Source of the DNA: Pseudomonadota bacterium
GTDB lineage: Bacteria > Pseudomonadota > Alphaproteobacteria > Rhizobiales > Rhizobiaceae
DNA: 64,000 nt
Reading direction: 5' to 3'
NCBI GenBank assembly: GCA_023435335.1
Contig: JAEYRU010000009.1
Span: forward strand, 5,003-69,002
The translations under genes were made by a program, and so were the position numbers. The number at the start of each line of letters is the position of its first letter. Position 1 is the first letter of the stretch. Positions 1-10,047 of the stretch are shown in pieces. The notes under the pieces are model-generated. The model saw only the letters and a list, made by a program, of their open reading frames with translations, had not been told where the DNA came from and did no database searches.

Positions 1-2
1 AC

Positions 3-1438
<1,436 letters not shown>

Positions 1439-1439
<1 letters not shown>

Positions 1440-3799
1440 TGGCGGGGACCGCACCTTCGCTCTCGGCGCAGAAGATCACCGGCGGCGTGCATACCGACAC
1501 GCGGCACGATTCCGCGCACAAGCACGTCACCGGGCAGGCGGTCTACATCGACGACATGCCGGAGCCGGCAGGTACGCTGCACGGCTGCCTGGGGCTCGCC
1601 AACATCGCGCACGGGACGATCAGGTCGATGGACCTGGAGAGCGTGCGCAACGCGCCCGGCGTGGTCGCGGTGCTGACCGCCGCCGACGTGCCGGGCGAGA
1701 ACGACATCTCCCCGGCAGGTCATCGCGACGAGCCGGTGCTCGCCGCCGGCAAGGTGCAGTTCCACGGGCAGCCGATCTTCGCGGTGATCGCGCAGACGCG
1801 AGAGCAGGCGCGGCGCGCCTGCCTGCTTGCGAAGGTGGACTACAACTACATCCCCGCCGTGCTCGACGTCGGCGGGCTCGATCCCCTGAAGGACAAGCTC
1901 GTCGCACCGCCGCTCACTCTCAAACGCGGGGATGCGGCGCAGGCTATCGCAGCGGCGCCGCGGCGGCTGAAGGGAAGCATGCGGGTCGGCGGACAGGACC
2001 ACTTCTACCTCGAGGGCCACATCGCCATGGCCGTGCCGGGCGAGGACCATGACGTCACCGTCTACTCCTCGACCCAGCATCCGAGCGAGGTGCAGCACAT
2101 GGTGGGGCATGTGCTGGGCGTGCCGAGCCACGCGGTGACGGTGGAAGTGCGGCGCATGGGCGGCGGGTTCGGCGGCAAGGAGACGCAGGCAAACCAGTTC
2201 GCGGCCATCGCGGCCATCGCCGCCAAGAAGCTCGGGCGCGCGGTGAAGATCAGGCCCGACCGTGACGACGACATGGTGGCCACGGGCAAGCGCCACGACT
2301 TCCTTATCGACTACGAGGTGGGGTTCGACGACGACGGCAACATCCTCGGCGTGGACTACATCTATGCGGCGCGCTGCGGCTTCTCGGCCGACCTGTCCGG
2401 ACCGGTGACCGACCGCGCGCTGTTCCATTGCGACAATGCCTATTTCCTGCCGGCGGTGAAGGCGGTCTCGGCGCCGCTCTACACCAACACCGTCTCCAAC
2501 ACGGCCTTCCGCGGCTTCGGGGGGCCGCAGGGCATGGTCGGCATGGAGCGGGTCATCGACGAGGTCGCATTCGCCACGGGGCTCGACCCGCTCGAAGTTC
2601 GCAAGCGCAACTTCTACGATCCCATGGGTGCTGAGCAGGGGCGCGACCTCACGCCGTACCATCAGAAGGTGGAGGACAACATCGTCCACCGCATCGTGGC
2701 CGAGCTGGAGGCCAGCGCCGACTACAGGCGCCGCCGGCGCGAGATCGCGGCCTTCAACGCCAACAGCGACATCGTCAAGCGCGGGCTGGCGCTGACGCCG
2801 GTGAAGTTCGGCATCTCGTTCACGGCCACGCATTTCAACCAGGCGGGCGCGCTGGTGCACGTCTACACGGACGGCTCCGTGCATCTCAACCACGGCGGCA
2901 CCGAGATGGGGCAGGGGCTCTACGTCAAGGTCGCGCAGGTGGTGGCCGAGGAGTTCCAGATCGACATCGACCAGGTGAAGATCACCGCCACGACCACCGG
3001 AAAGGTGCCGAACACGTCGGCCACAGCGGCGTCATCCGGGTCGGACCTCAACGGCATGGCTGCGCGCGACGCGGCGGCCCAGATCAAGGACCGCCTGTGC
3101 AGCTTCGCATCCGAAAGGTACGGGCTGCCCAAGGAGCAGATCAAGTTCCTGCCCAACCGCGTGCGCGTCGGCAACCAGGAAATCCCGTTCGGCGAACTGG
3201 TGCGCCAGGCCTACATGGCGCGCGTGCAGCTTTCGGCGGCCGGGTTCTACAAGACGCCGAAGATCCACTGGGACCGCGACAAGGGCGAAGGCCGGCCCTT
3301 CTACTACTTCGCCTACGGTGCGGCCTGTGCGGAGGTCTCGATCGACACGCTGACCGGCGAGTACGTGGTAGAACGCGTCGACATCCTGCATGAGACGGGG
3401 CGCTCGCTGAACCCGGCGATCGACCTCGGCCAGATCGAGGGCGGCTTCGTGCAGGGCATGGGGTGGCTGACCACGGAGGAGCTCGTCTGGGACGAGAAGG
3501 GACGGCTCGCCACGCACGCGCCCTCGACCTACAAGATCCCGCTCGCCTCGGACCGGCCCAAGGTCTTCAACGTGAAGCTCGCCGACTGGCCGGAGAACCG
3601 CGAGGCGACCGTGCACCGCTCCAAGGCGGTGGGCGAGCCGCCCTTCATGCTCGGCATGGCGGTGCTGCACGCGCTTTCGGATGCGGTGGCGAGCGTCGCC
3701 GATCACCGCATTTGCCCGCGCCTCGATGCGCCTGCGACACCCGAGCGCGTGCTCATGGCGGTGGAGCGGCTGCGCGGTGAAGCGGCGCGACCCGCTTGA
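1439..3799 (+). CDS. xdhB: Xanthine dehydrogenase large, molybdopterin-binding subunit (XdhB)
   Basis: Molybdenum-cofactor subunit carrying the hydroxylation site, 786 residues, normal for bacterial XdhB. Recognisable cofactor-pocket motifs are RMGGGFGGKE, FRGFGGPQGM and EMGQGLYVK. The segment VGEPPFMLGM near the C-terminus contains the catalytic glutamate characteristic of the family. The ATG at 1439 shares a base with the xdhA stop; a GTG one codon upstream (1436) is possible but less likely. xdhC, needed to load the cofactor, follows only after an inserted toxin-antitoxin pair. Confidence 0.96.
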
Positions 3800-3810
3800 T
3801 TGTAGCCACG

Positions 3811-3822
3811 ATGTAGCTACAT
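3811..3822. promoter_or_regulatory. 12-bp perfect palindrome before the antitoxin gene, candidate TA operator
   Basis: ATGTAGCTACAT is a perfect palindrome 33 bp before the antitoxin start, and its TGTAGC half is repeated directly at 3801-3806. Antitoxins of the RelB/DinJ family generally repress their own promoter through such short palindromes. The operator role is inferred from position and symmetry only. Confidence 0.5.
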
Positions 3823-3854
3823 ATTGCGGGACCGGATCACAAGGGATATCAACG

Positions 3855-4112
3855 ATGGCAAGCGATACCGTAGTTCGAGCGCGGATCGACTCCCGCACCA
3901 AGGACAAGGCGTCGGCCGCGCTGGAGGCCATGGGGCTTTCAGTTTCGGACGCAATCCGCCTGCTGCTGATGCGGATCGCAGAAGAGCGGCGGCTTCCCTT
4001 CGAGGTCAAGGTTGCGAAGCCGTCGACCTCAAAAGCCATCAGGGAACTTGAGGAAGGAAGAGGCGAGCGTTTCGCCGACGCTGATGCGCTCTTCAAGGAC
4101 CTGGGCATCTGA
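3855..4112 (+). CDS. RelB/DinJ-family antitoxin
   Basis: An 85-residue ribbon-helix-helix antitoxin. The N-terminal half (ARIDSRTKDKASAALEAMGL, then SVSDAIRLLLMRI) is typical of RelB/DinJ: a DNA-binding strand, a helix with the Ser-Asp-Ala-Ile-Arg motif, then a charged C-terminal tail that would wrap the toxin. It neutralises the toxin encoded 3 bases downstream and probably represses the pair through the palindrome just upstream. The ATG at 3855 was chosen because it gives the standard family length; longer in-frame upstream extension would run into xdhB. The pair sits between xdhB and xdhC, which is unusual. Confidence 0.88.
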   Translation: MASDTVVRARIDSRTKDKASAALEAMGLSVSDAIRLLLMRIAEERRLPFEVKVAKPSTSKAIRELEEGRGERFADADALFKDLGI

Positions 4113-4115
4113 AGG

Positions 4116-4388
4116 ATGCTGGCTCCGGTCCGTTCCAGCCGTTTCAAGCGCGACGTCAAACGGCTGGAGAAGCAGGGCAAGGACTTAGCCAAGCTGAGGG
4201 CGGTCCTCCTCCTCCTTGTCGAGGGGAACCCGCTTCCGTCCCACTATCGCGACCATTCCCTTCGCGGCGAGTGGAATGGGTTTAGGGACCTCCATATCGA
4301 GCCTGACTGGCTGCTCATTTACCGCGTGAGCGACGAAGAACTGCAGCTTGCCCGGACCGGTACGCATGCCGAACTGTTCCGTGAGTGA
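4116..4388 (+). CDS. YafQ-family (RelE superfamily) mRNA interferase toxin
   Basis: A 90-residue ribosome-dependent endoribonuclease toxin of the YafQ type. The residues that matter in YafQ appear to be present: His47 (in RDHSL), His60 (LHIEP), Asp64 and Trp65 (PDWLLIYR), His84 and Phe88 (TGTHAELF). This suggests an active enzyme. It starts 3 bases after the antitoxin stop, and its own stop (TGA, 4386-4388) shares its last base with the xdhC start. Translation of toxin and xdhC is therefore likely coupled. Family assignment is strong; activity is inferred. Confidence 0.9.
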   Translation: MLAPVRSSRFKRDVKRLEKQGKDLAKLRAVLLLLVEGNPLPSHYRDHSLRGEWNGFRDLHIEPDWLLIYRVSDEELQLARTGTHAELFRE

Positions 4389-5224
4389 TGCGCGATGATC
4401 GGCCGTCGATGACAGGATCTACCGCCCTTCGAGACTTCCTCGCCGCCGCGCCCGGCGTGGCGCTGGTGGAAGTGCGGCAAGCGCTGGGCTCGACGCCGCG
4501 CGAAGTCGGCGCGTGGATGCTGGTGTCGCCCACCGCGATCTTCGGGACCATCGGCGGGGGTCAGCTCGAATTCATGGCGATCGACCGTGCGCGCGAGATG
4601 ATCGCAAAGGCTGGGCCGGAGACGGACCTGCTCGACATTCCGCTCGGACCGGAGATCGGCCAGTGCTGCGGCGGCCGTGTCCAGATCGACATCGCGCTGG
4701 TGGACGAGGAATTGCGCGCCGCGATCCCCGGCCGCATCGAGTGGGAGGATGCACAGCGGCCGCACGTCTACCTGTTCGGCGGAGGGCACGTCGGCCACGC
4801 CCTTGCGGCGGCCCTTGCGCTGCTGCCGGTCAACGTGGTGGTGGTCGAGACGCGCGCCGAGGCGCTGGAAGGCATGCCGGCCGGGATCACGAGCCGCCTG
4901 ACACCGGTTCCCGAGGAGGCGGTCCGCGATGCTCCGCCGGGCTCCGCCTATGTCGTGCTCACGCACGACCACTCGCTCGATTTCCTGATCGTCGCCGAAG
5001 CGCTGAAGCGCACCGACGCGGCCTATGTCGGCATGATCGGCTCGAAGACCAAGAAGGCGACGTTCAGGAGCTGGTACCTGAAGGAAGCGGGAGGTTCGGA
5101 GGCCGATTTCGGGCGGCTGGTATGCCCCATCGGCGGGCCGGAGGTGAAGGACAAGCGCCCCGCGGTGATCGCCGCCATGACCGCAGCCGAGATAGTGGCG
5201 GCGCTCGCCGCAGGTTCGGGCTGA
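4388..5224 (+). CDS. xdhC: Xanthine dehydrogenase accessory protein XdhC
   Basis: Cytoplasmic accessory factor that binds molybdenum cofactor, protects it and hands it to XdhB; about 278 residues. The N-terminal XdhC/CoxI domain contains the conserved QCCGGRVQ cysteine motif. A C-terminal Rossmann domain begins at HVYLFGGGHVGHA and ends with the family segment CPIGGPEVKDKRP. The ATG at 4388 overlaps the toxin stop; an in-frame ATG at 4409 is an alternative start. The gene ends 9 bases from the convergent nitroreductase-like gene and no hairpin terminator is visible there. Confidence 0.94.
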   Translation: MRDDRPSMTGSTALRDFLAAAPGVALVEVRQALGSTPREVGAWMLVSPTAIFGTIGGGQLEFMAIDRAREMIAKAGPETDLLDIPLGPEIGQCCGGRVQIDIALVDEELRAAIPGRIEWEDAQRPHVYLFGGGHVGHALAAALALLPVNVVVVETRAEALEGMPAGITSRLTPVPEEAVRDAPPGSAYVVLTHDHSLDFLIVAEALKRTDAAYVGMIGSKTKKATFRSWYLKEAGGSEADFGRLVCPIGGPEVKDKRPAVIAAMTAAEIVAALAAGSG

Positions 5225-5233
5225 TCCGCTCTT

Positions 5234-6325
5234 CTACACCAGGACGGCCTCGACGGGACGGCGCAGCGATTTCGGCATTGCCGGCGCATAGCCGAAGCGC
5301 AGGACGAGATCGGGCCGCTGCCCCGACAGTCCCAGCCAATCGGCGAAGCCTGCCCGTATCTGCGGCACCTCCACCGGCTGATTGATGAAGGCGTGGCGGA
5401 TGCCGAGCGCGGTCGCCTGCAGAGCGAAACGCTGACAGGCGCGGCCGACCTTCACCCAGTGCGCCTTGTCGTCCTGTTCTCCGACGAAGACCGCGATGCC
5501 CGCCGACGAGCGGATCTGCGCGGCATAACGGTCGTTCTCGCCGGCCGTCCTGAAGGCAAAGCGGAAGACTAGCCCGGAAAGCCAGGAAGGGAGGGTCGGA
5601 TTTCCGGAAACGGCGCTGAAGAGCCCGTCGCGCGCGGCCAGCGCCTCTGCCTCGTTGAATCGCAGCCATGCCTTGAGTTCGCGCACGAAGGCGGGGTCGT
5701 TCATCTGGACCGTGTTGCCCGCGACCACCAGTTCGAGCAGCGCTTCGACGCGTGGCCTGTCGGTCAGCAGGATGAGCCGCACGCCTTCCTCCTGCGCCGC
5801 CTGCTCCAGCAGCGCCAGGTCCGAGGTGGCGACAGGGCGGCCGTCATATTCCGAACGCGTGCATTGCCGCTCGGGAATCGCGGCGAATCGCGCTGACTCT
5901 TCAGCGGGAGCGGGCGCCAGCCCGATGGCGATCGCGCCATCGCCGTCGGGCTCAAACGCGACTTCGGCGCGGCGGCCCCGCGCCGCGGCAGCCAGCACGA
6001 AGTTCTCCGCGGCACAGCCGAGGGTGGTGAAGAGGTGATGGTCGTCGGGATCGACAACCGGGGTGCGCCGCGACAGGTCGGGCAGGATTTCCGCCCGGTC
6101 GCCGGTCAGGCGGAAAAGCCAGGGTTGCGTGTTGTGGCTGTTCGCGGCGAGCGTCGCGTATCGGACGAATTCCCGCATGTCCGGCGCCGCGACGAGCATC
6201 GCCCGGCTCTCGGAAGCGGCCCTCTCATAATCGTTCATGTCAGTTCTCCCGCCGCAACCAGGGAGCGACAGCATGGCCGCCGAAACGCCGGCGCCGGCAA
6301 GCACGTCGCGTCTGCTGAACATCAT
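5234..6325 (-). CDS. Tat-exported nitroreductase-fold protein (Acg-like)
   Basis: A 363-residue protein of the nitroreductase superfamily, closest in style to Acg-like flavoproteins. The N-terminus is a twin-arginine signal (SRRDVLAGAG) running into LPGC at residue 24, so it may be an exported lipoprotein, although Pro at -2 is atypical for a lipobox. SHNTQPWLFRL near residue 65 is the usual flavin-binding start of this family. An internal Met30 (MNDYERA) with GGGAGA before it would give a cytoplasmic form. It converges on xdhC. Substrate unknown. Confidence 0.82.
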   Translation of the reverse strand: MMFSRRDVLAGAGVSAAMLSLPGCGGRTDMNDYERAASESRAMLVAAPDMREFVRYATLAANSHNTQPWLFRLTGDRAEILPDLSRRTPVVDPDDHHLFTTLGCAAENFVLAAAARGRRAEVAFEPDGDGAIAIGLAPAPAEESARFAAIPERQCTRSEYDGRPVATSDLALLEQAAQEEGVRLILLTDRPRVEALLELVVAGNTVQMNDPAFVRELKAWLRFNEAEALAARDGLFSAVSGNPTLPSWLSGLVFRFAFRTAGENDRYAAQIRSSAGIAVFVGEQDDKAHWVKVGRACQRFALQATALGIRHAFINQPVEVPQIRAGFADWLGLSGQRPDLVLRFGYAPAMPKSLRRPVEAVLV

Positions 6326-6386
6326 CCGCCTTTTCTGGATCCGGCGGGACTATGCTTTCATGCGGACGACGCTTCCTTGTCTTCGA

Positions 6387-6650
6387 TCAATCGGAAGCAG
6401 GGGGCGGTGCAGCCTCGCGCCTTTGCTTGGCCAGTCCACGGATCAGCGTGAACAGAAACAGTGCGACCGCCCCCGGGATGGCAGAAGCGATCGCGATTTT
6501 GGCCGCCCCCATTTCGCAGCCGCCCGAGTCCCCCGGCGTGCCGCACCGGGAATCGAAGATATGGGCGAGGGTGAGGACGATGAAGAAGACGACGATCGGC
6601 GTAGCGACCAGCCCCACGAGGCCCATCAGCAGCGATTTTACGACGACCAT
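6387..6650 (-). CDS. Small membrane protein of unknown function, 87 residues
   Basis: Two hydrophobic helices are visible, about residues 4-28 and 50-70, joined by a loop with two cysteines (SRCGTPGDSGGCE) that could form a disulfide outside the cytoplasm. The tail KQRREAAPPPASD is basic then proline-rich, suggesting both ends are cytoplasmic. I do not recognise a named family. It is divergent from the stress-type microprotein operon at 6749. Confidence 0.7.
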   Translation of the reverse strand: MVVVKSLLMGLVGLVATPIVVFFIVLTLAHIFDSRCGTPGDSGGCEMGAAKIAIASAIPGAVALFLFTLIRGLAKQRREAAPPPASD

Positions 6651-6694
6651 CCGTGCTTCTCCCCTCGCAGATCAAGCCATTCGTCGATTGTGGC

Positions 6695-6719
6695 GGAACC
6701 TTGTCAAGCCTGAACGGTT
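6695..6719 (+). promoter_or_regulatory. Likely EcfG/RpoE2-type (general stress) promoter
   Basis: GGAAC at 6695-6699 is followed, after 16 bases, by GGTT at 6716-6719 (within CGGTTT). This closely fits the alphaproteobacterial general-stress sigma consensus GGAAC-N16/17-cgTT. It lies 30 bp before the 24-codon gene, leaving a short leader with the Shine-Dalgarno AAGGAGG at 6734-6740. A weak housekeeping alternative, TTGTCA (6701) with TAGGCA (6723), overlaps it. Confidence 0.6.
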
Positions 6720-6748
6720 TTTAGGCAGCAAACAAGGAGGTACCCGCG

Positions 6749-6823
6749 ATGCATGGCATCATCTATCTCGTCGGACTCATCGTCGTCGTCATGGCAATTC
6801 TCTCGCTTTTCGGCCTGCGCTGA
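6749..6823 (+). CDS. 24-residue single-pass membrane peptide
   Basis: ATG with an excellent Shine-Dalgarno (AAGGAGG, 6734-6740, 8 bases upstream) opens a 24-codon frame starting MHGIIYLVGLIVVV and ending LFGLR. Almost the whole peptide is one hydrophobic helix with a C-terminal Arg anchor. It would insert in the inner membrane with its C-terminus in the cytoplasm or interface. It is followed 38 bases later by a larger membrane protein and preceded by a likely general-stress promoter. Function unknown; the strong translation signals argue that it is real. Confidence 0.75.
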   Translation: MHGIIYLVGLIVVVMAILSLFGLR

Positions 6824-6861
6824 GCGCGGCCGCCACCAATCTCAAAACCGGGAGAGCCAAG

Positions 6862-7743
6862 ATGGCAATGCAGGAAGAAACCCTGGTGGTCGCATCGACG
6901 CCCGCTGACGAAGGCAGGTCGTATGTGGACTGGCCGGCGATCTTCGCCGGCACCGTGCTGACCACCGCCATATTCTGGGTGCTGACCACGTTCGGATCCG
7001 CCGTAGGTCTGTCCCTCACATCGGCCTATGAAGGCGAAGGAATGTCGCTGTTCTGGTTCGCGATCGCGGCGGCGCTCTGGCTCCTCTGGGTGCAGATATC
7101 CAGCTTCGTCGCCGGCGCCTACCTGACCGGGCGCATGCGCCGCCGCTTCGGCGATGCAACAGAATACGAATCCGATATCCGCGACGGCTCGCACGGCCTC
7201 GTCGTGTGGGGCCTTGCCACGCTGCTGGCCGGCGTCATCACCTATGCCGGGATTTCCGGCGTTGCGGTCGTCACCGACCGCACCGCGCAGGCGATAGGCG
7301 GCGCGGCGGGTGAGGTCGCCGAAACCCTTGACCCGACCGCCCTGCTGGTCGACCGCTCGCTGCGCGGCGGAGAGCCGGCCGATGAGGCGACGCGCGGCGA
7401 GATCAACCGCATTCTGCTGTCGGCCGTCACCGACGATGGGCTGGACGCCGGCGACCGCGAATACCTCGTCGCGACAGTGGCTGCGCGAGCCGGCATCCCG
7501 CCGGAAGAGGCGCAGCAGCGCGTCGACCAGATCGTTGCGCAGGCGCAGGAACTCGAGGCCAGCGCGCGCGCCGCGGCCGAGCGTGCCCGCCGCATCGCGA
7601 TGGTGGCGGCGTTCCTGACCGCGGCTTCACTGCTGGTCAGCGCCGCGGCGGCGTATTTCGGCGCCACGATGGGCGGCAACCACCGCGACCGGCAGACAGT
7701 GGTCAGCGGCTGGTACCATCCCTGGCGGCGCGATACGCTCTGA
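6862..7743 (+). CDS. Polytopic membrane protein of unknown function, 293 residues
   Basis: Start chosen at the ATG preceded by GGGAGAG (6850-6856). Hydrophobic segments appear near residues 24-50, 60-88, 112-135 and 248-272. The central part (about 150-245) is soluble and charged and looks like a coiled coil (QELEASARAAAERARR). The N-terminal YVDWPAIFAGTVLTTAIFWVL pattern resembles the small integral membrane proteins often seen in rhizobial stress regulons; no family name can be given securely. It is probably co-transcribed with the 24-residue peptide and ends at a bidirectional terminator. Confidence 0.8.
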   Translation: MAMQEETLVVASTPADEGRSYVDWPAIFAGTVLTTAIFWVLTTFGSAVGLSLTSAYEGEGMSLFWFAIAAALWLLWVQISSFVAGAYLTGRMRRRFGDATEYESDIRDGSHGLVVWGLATLLAGVITYAGISGVAVVTDRTAQAIGGAAGEVAETLDPTALLVDRSLRGGEPADEATRGEINRILLSAVTDDGLDAGDREYLVATVAARAGIPPEEAQQRVDQIVAQAQELEASARAAAERARRIAMVAAFLTAASLLVSAAAAYFGATMGGNHRDRQTVVSGWYHPWRRDTL

Positions 7744-7762
7744 TCTGCCGTCCTCGGCTTGG

Positions 7763-7789
7763 AAAGGGCGCGGCCTAGCCGCGCCCTTT
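7763..7789. terminator. Bidirectional intrinsic terminator between convergent genes
   Basis: AAAGGGCGCGGC and GCCGCGCCCTTT form a 12-bp perfect stem with a 3-base loop, flanked by A and T runs on both sides. It overlaps the last codons and stop of the minus-strand LysR gene, so it can end transcription from both sides. Confidence 0.85.
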
Positions 7790-8698
7790 CATTATGTCCC
7801 GGATCATGCGCTGGCAGCGTTCGGCCATGAAGTCGAGCAGCAGGCGCACCTTGGGATCCTGGAAGTTCTTGTGCGGGTAGATGGCGGCGAGCTGCGCAGG
7901 GGTCGGCGGATAGTCGGGCAGGATCACCTTCAGACGCCGGTCGCGGATGAAAGGCTCGAGCTCGAAGCGCGGCTTGTTGACGATCCCGCGGCCCGCCAGC
8001 GCCCAGCCCGTCAGCACGTCGCCGTCGTCGGAATCAAAGGGCCCGTGCACCTCCAGCTTGTGCGGACCATCCGGCGTCGCCAGCGTCCAGATGTTGTCGC
8101 GCGAGCCGGGGAAGCGCAGCAGCAGGCAGTCGTGCTTCTTCTCCACGATCTCCTGCGGGGTCCGCGGCTCTCCCCGCCGCTCCAGATAGGCGGGCGCGGC
8201 GGCGAGCACGCGCTCGCATTCGACGATGCCGCGCAGCCTCAAGCTGGAATCCTCGATCTGGCCAAGCCGAAAGGCGGCGTCGATGCCCTCCTTCAGGATG
8301 TCGACATTGTGGTCTGAAAGCCGCAGCCGCACCTCGATATCGGGATAGCGGTCATGGAATTCGGGGATTCCGGACGCAATGATGCGGCGGCCGAGACCGA
8401 GCGGCGCGGTGACGCGGATCGTTCCCCGCGGCTGGCCGGAGAGGGCCGCCACCGAGGCTTCGGCCTCGCTGACCGCCTCCATGATGCGCTTGGCGCCCTG
8501 GTAGAAGACGCGGCCATGCTCGGTCGGCATCAGCTGGCGCGTGGTGCGATTGAAGAGCCGCGCCCCCAGGTGCTTCTCGAGTTCCTTGATGCGGTTGGAG
8601 GCAACCGCCGGCGAGATGCGCATGTCGCGGCCCGCCGAGGAGAGGTTGCCGAGTTCCACCACGCGGACGAAGACGGCGATGTTGTCGAGATAGGCCAT
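7775..8698 (-). CDS. LysR-family transcriptional regulator, probably of puuD-guaD
   Basis: 307-residue LysR regulator. The N-terminal winged helix-turn-helix reads LSSAGRDMRISPAVASNRI and LGARLFNRTTRQLMPT. The remainder is the periplasmic-binding-like effector domain, with the QPRGTIRVTAPLGLGRRI segment typical of the CrgA-like branch. It is transcribed divergently from puuD, and a 22-bp imperfect dyad lies in the 125-bp gap. Control of purine breakdown is inferred from this arrangement, not from the protein itself. Confidence 0.9.
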   Translation of the reverse strand: MAYLDNIAVFVRVVELGNLSSAGRDMRISPAVASNRIKELEKHLGARLFNRTTRQLMPTEHGRVFYQGAKRIMEAVSEAEASVAALSGQPRGTIRVTAPLGLGRRIIASGIPEFHDRYPDIEVRLRLSDHNVDILKEGIDAAFRLGQIEDSSLRLRGIVECERVLAAAPAYLERRGEPRTPQEIVEKKHDCLLLRFPGSRDNIWTLATPDGPHKLEVHGPFDSDDGDVLTGWALAGRGIVNKPRFELEPFIRDRRLKVILPDYPPTPAQLAAIYPHKNFQDPKVRLLLDFMAERCQRMIRDIMKGRG

Positions 8699-8773
8699 GC
8701 TGTTCCTGTTCGATCGCAGACGCCATTATTTTCCAGATTTTTTTGAAAGTCATCGCGCATCTCATGGCTGGCG

Positions 8774-8795
8774 CTTTAAGGCCGAGGCCGTAAAG
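8774..8795. promoter_or_regulatory. 22-bp dyad in the LysR-puuD intergenic region, candidate operator
   Basis: CTTTAaGGCC-GA-GGCCgTAAAG is an inverted repeat with one mismatched pair and 10-base arms, 28 bp before the puuD start. LysR regulators usually bind such interrupted dyads between divergent genes. Role inferred from position. Confidence 0.5.
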
Positions 8796-8823
8796 TCGGG
8801 CACATAACCTCTGGAGGCGGGCA

Positions 8824-10047
8824 ATGCAGGAATTCGCCATCGCCTGGGACTGGCTCTCCTTCGCCGCCCGCTGGCTGCACGTCATCACCGCGATCGCCTG
8901 GATCGGCTCCTCCTTCTACTTCATCGCGCTCGACCTGGGATTGCGCCAGCGGCCGGGGCTGCCGGCGGGCGCGCATGGCGAGGAGTGGCAGGTCCACGGC
9001 GGCGGCTTCTACCACATCCAGAAATACCTGGTCGCGCCGGCCGAGATGCCGGAGCACCTGACCTGGTTCAAGTGGGAATCCTATTCGACCTGGCTGTCCG
9101 GCTTCGTGCTCATGGCCATCGTCTATTATGCCGGCGCCGACCTCTATCTAATCGACCGCAACGTGCTCGACGTGTCGGCGCCGGTGGCGATCCTCATCTC
9201 GCTCGCCTCCCTGGGTCTCGGCTGGCTGCTCTACGACCTCGTGTGCAAGTCGCCGCTCGGGAACAACGATACAGCGCTTATGCTGGTGCTCTACGTCATC
9301 CTCGTCGCCATCGCCTGGGGCTACACGCAGCTTTTCTCGGGCCGCGCGGCCTTCCTGCATCTCGGCGCGTTCACCGCGACGATCATGTCGGCCAACGTCT
9401 TCCTGATCATCATCCCGAACCAGAAGATCGTGGTCGCCGACCTCAAGGCCGGCCGCAAGCCCGACCCGAAATACGGCAAGATCGCCAAGACGCGCTCGCT
9501 TCACAACAACTACCTGACGCTGCCCGTCATATTCCTGATGCTGTCGAACCACTACCCGCTGGCGTTCGCCACGCAGTTCAACTGGGTGATCGCGTCGATC
9601 GTCTTCATCATCGGCGTGCTGATACGGCACTATTTCAACACGGTGCACGCGCGTAAGGGCAATCCGCACTGGACCTGGGGGGCGGCCGCGGTGCTGTTCA
9701 TCGTGGTGATGTGGCTGTCGACCGTGCCGAAGGTGCTGACCGGCGAGGAGAGGCTTTCGGCCACAGGGGAGCGCTTCGCCGCTTCCGCGCATTTCCCCGC
9801 GGTGCGCGACACGGTGATGGGGCGCTGCGCCATGTGCCACTCGGCCGAGCCGGGCTGGGAGGGTATCCGCGCCGCGCCTAAGGGAGTGGCCTTCGACAGC
9901 GAGCTCCAGATCGCGGAACACGCGCGCGAGATCTACCTGCAGGCCGGCCGCAGCCATGCCATGCCGCCCGGCAACGTGTCCGCCATCACGGCGCAGGAGC
10001 GCGCGCTGATCGTGGCGTGGTTCGAGGAAGCGCGGAGCGCGCGATGA
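8824..10047 (+). CDS. puuD: Membrane-bound urate hydroxylase PuuD with C-terminal cytochrome c domain
   Basis: Oxidises urate to 5-hydroxyisourate at the inner membrane, passing electrons to the respiratory chain rather than to oxygen. The 407-residue protein has about eight membrane helices beginning WLHVITAIAWIGSSFYFIALD, then a C-terminal periplasmic cytochrome c domain with CAMCH at residues 335-339 and a likely axial Met in HAMPPGN near residue 380. This domain order is that of the PuuD family. The start has GGAGG eight bases upstream. It overlaps guaD by four bases (ATGA), forming an operon that joins urate oxidation to guanine deamination. Confidence 0.95.
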   Translation: MQEFAIAWDWLSFAARWLHVITAIAWIGSSFYFIALDLGLRQRPGLPAGAHGEEWQVHGGGFYHIQKYLVAPAEMPEHLTWFKWESYSTWLSGFVLMAIVYYAGADLYLIDRNVLDVSAPVAILISLASLGLGWLLYDLVCKSPLGNNDTALMLVLYVILVAIAWGYTQLFSGRAAFLHLGAFTATIMSANVFLIIIPNQKIVVADLKAGRKPDPKYGKIAKTRSLHNNYLTLPVIFLMLSNHYPLAFATQFNWVIASIVFIIGVLIRHYFNTVHARKGNPHWTWGAAAVLFIVVMWLSTVPKVLTGEERLSATGERFAASAHFPAVRDTVMGRCAMCHSAEPGWEGIRAAPKGVAFDSELQIAEHAREIYLQAGRSHAMPPGNVSAITAQERALIVAWFEEARSAR

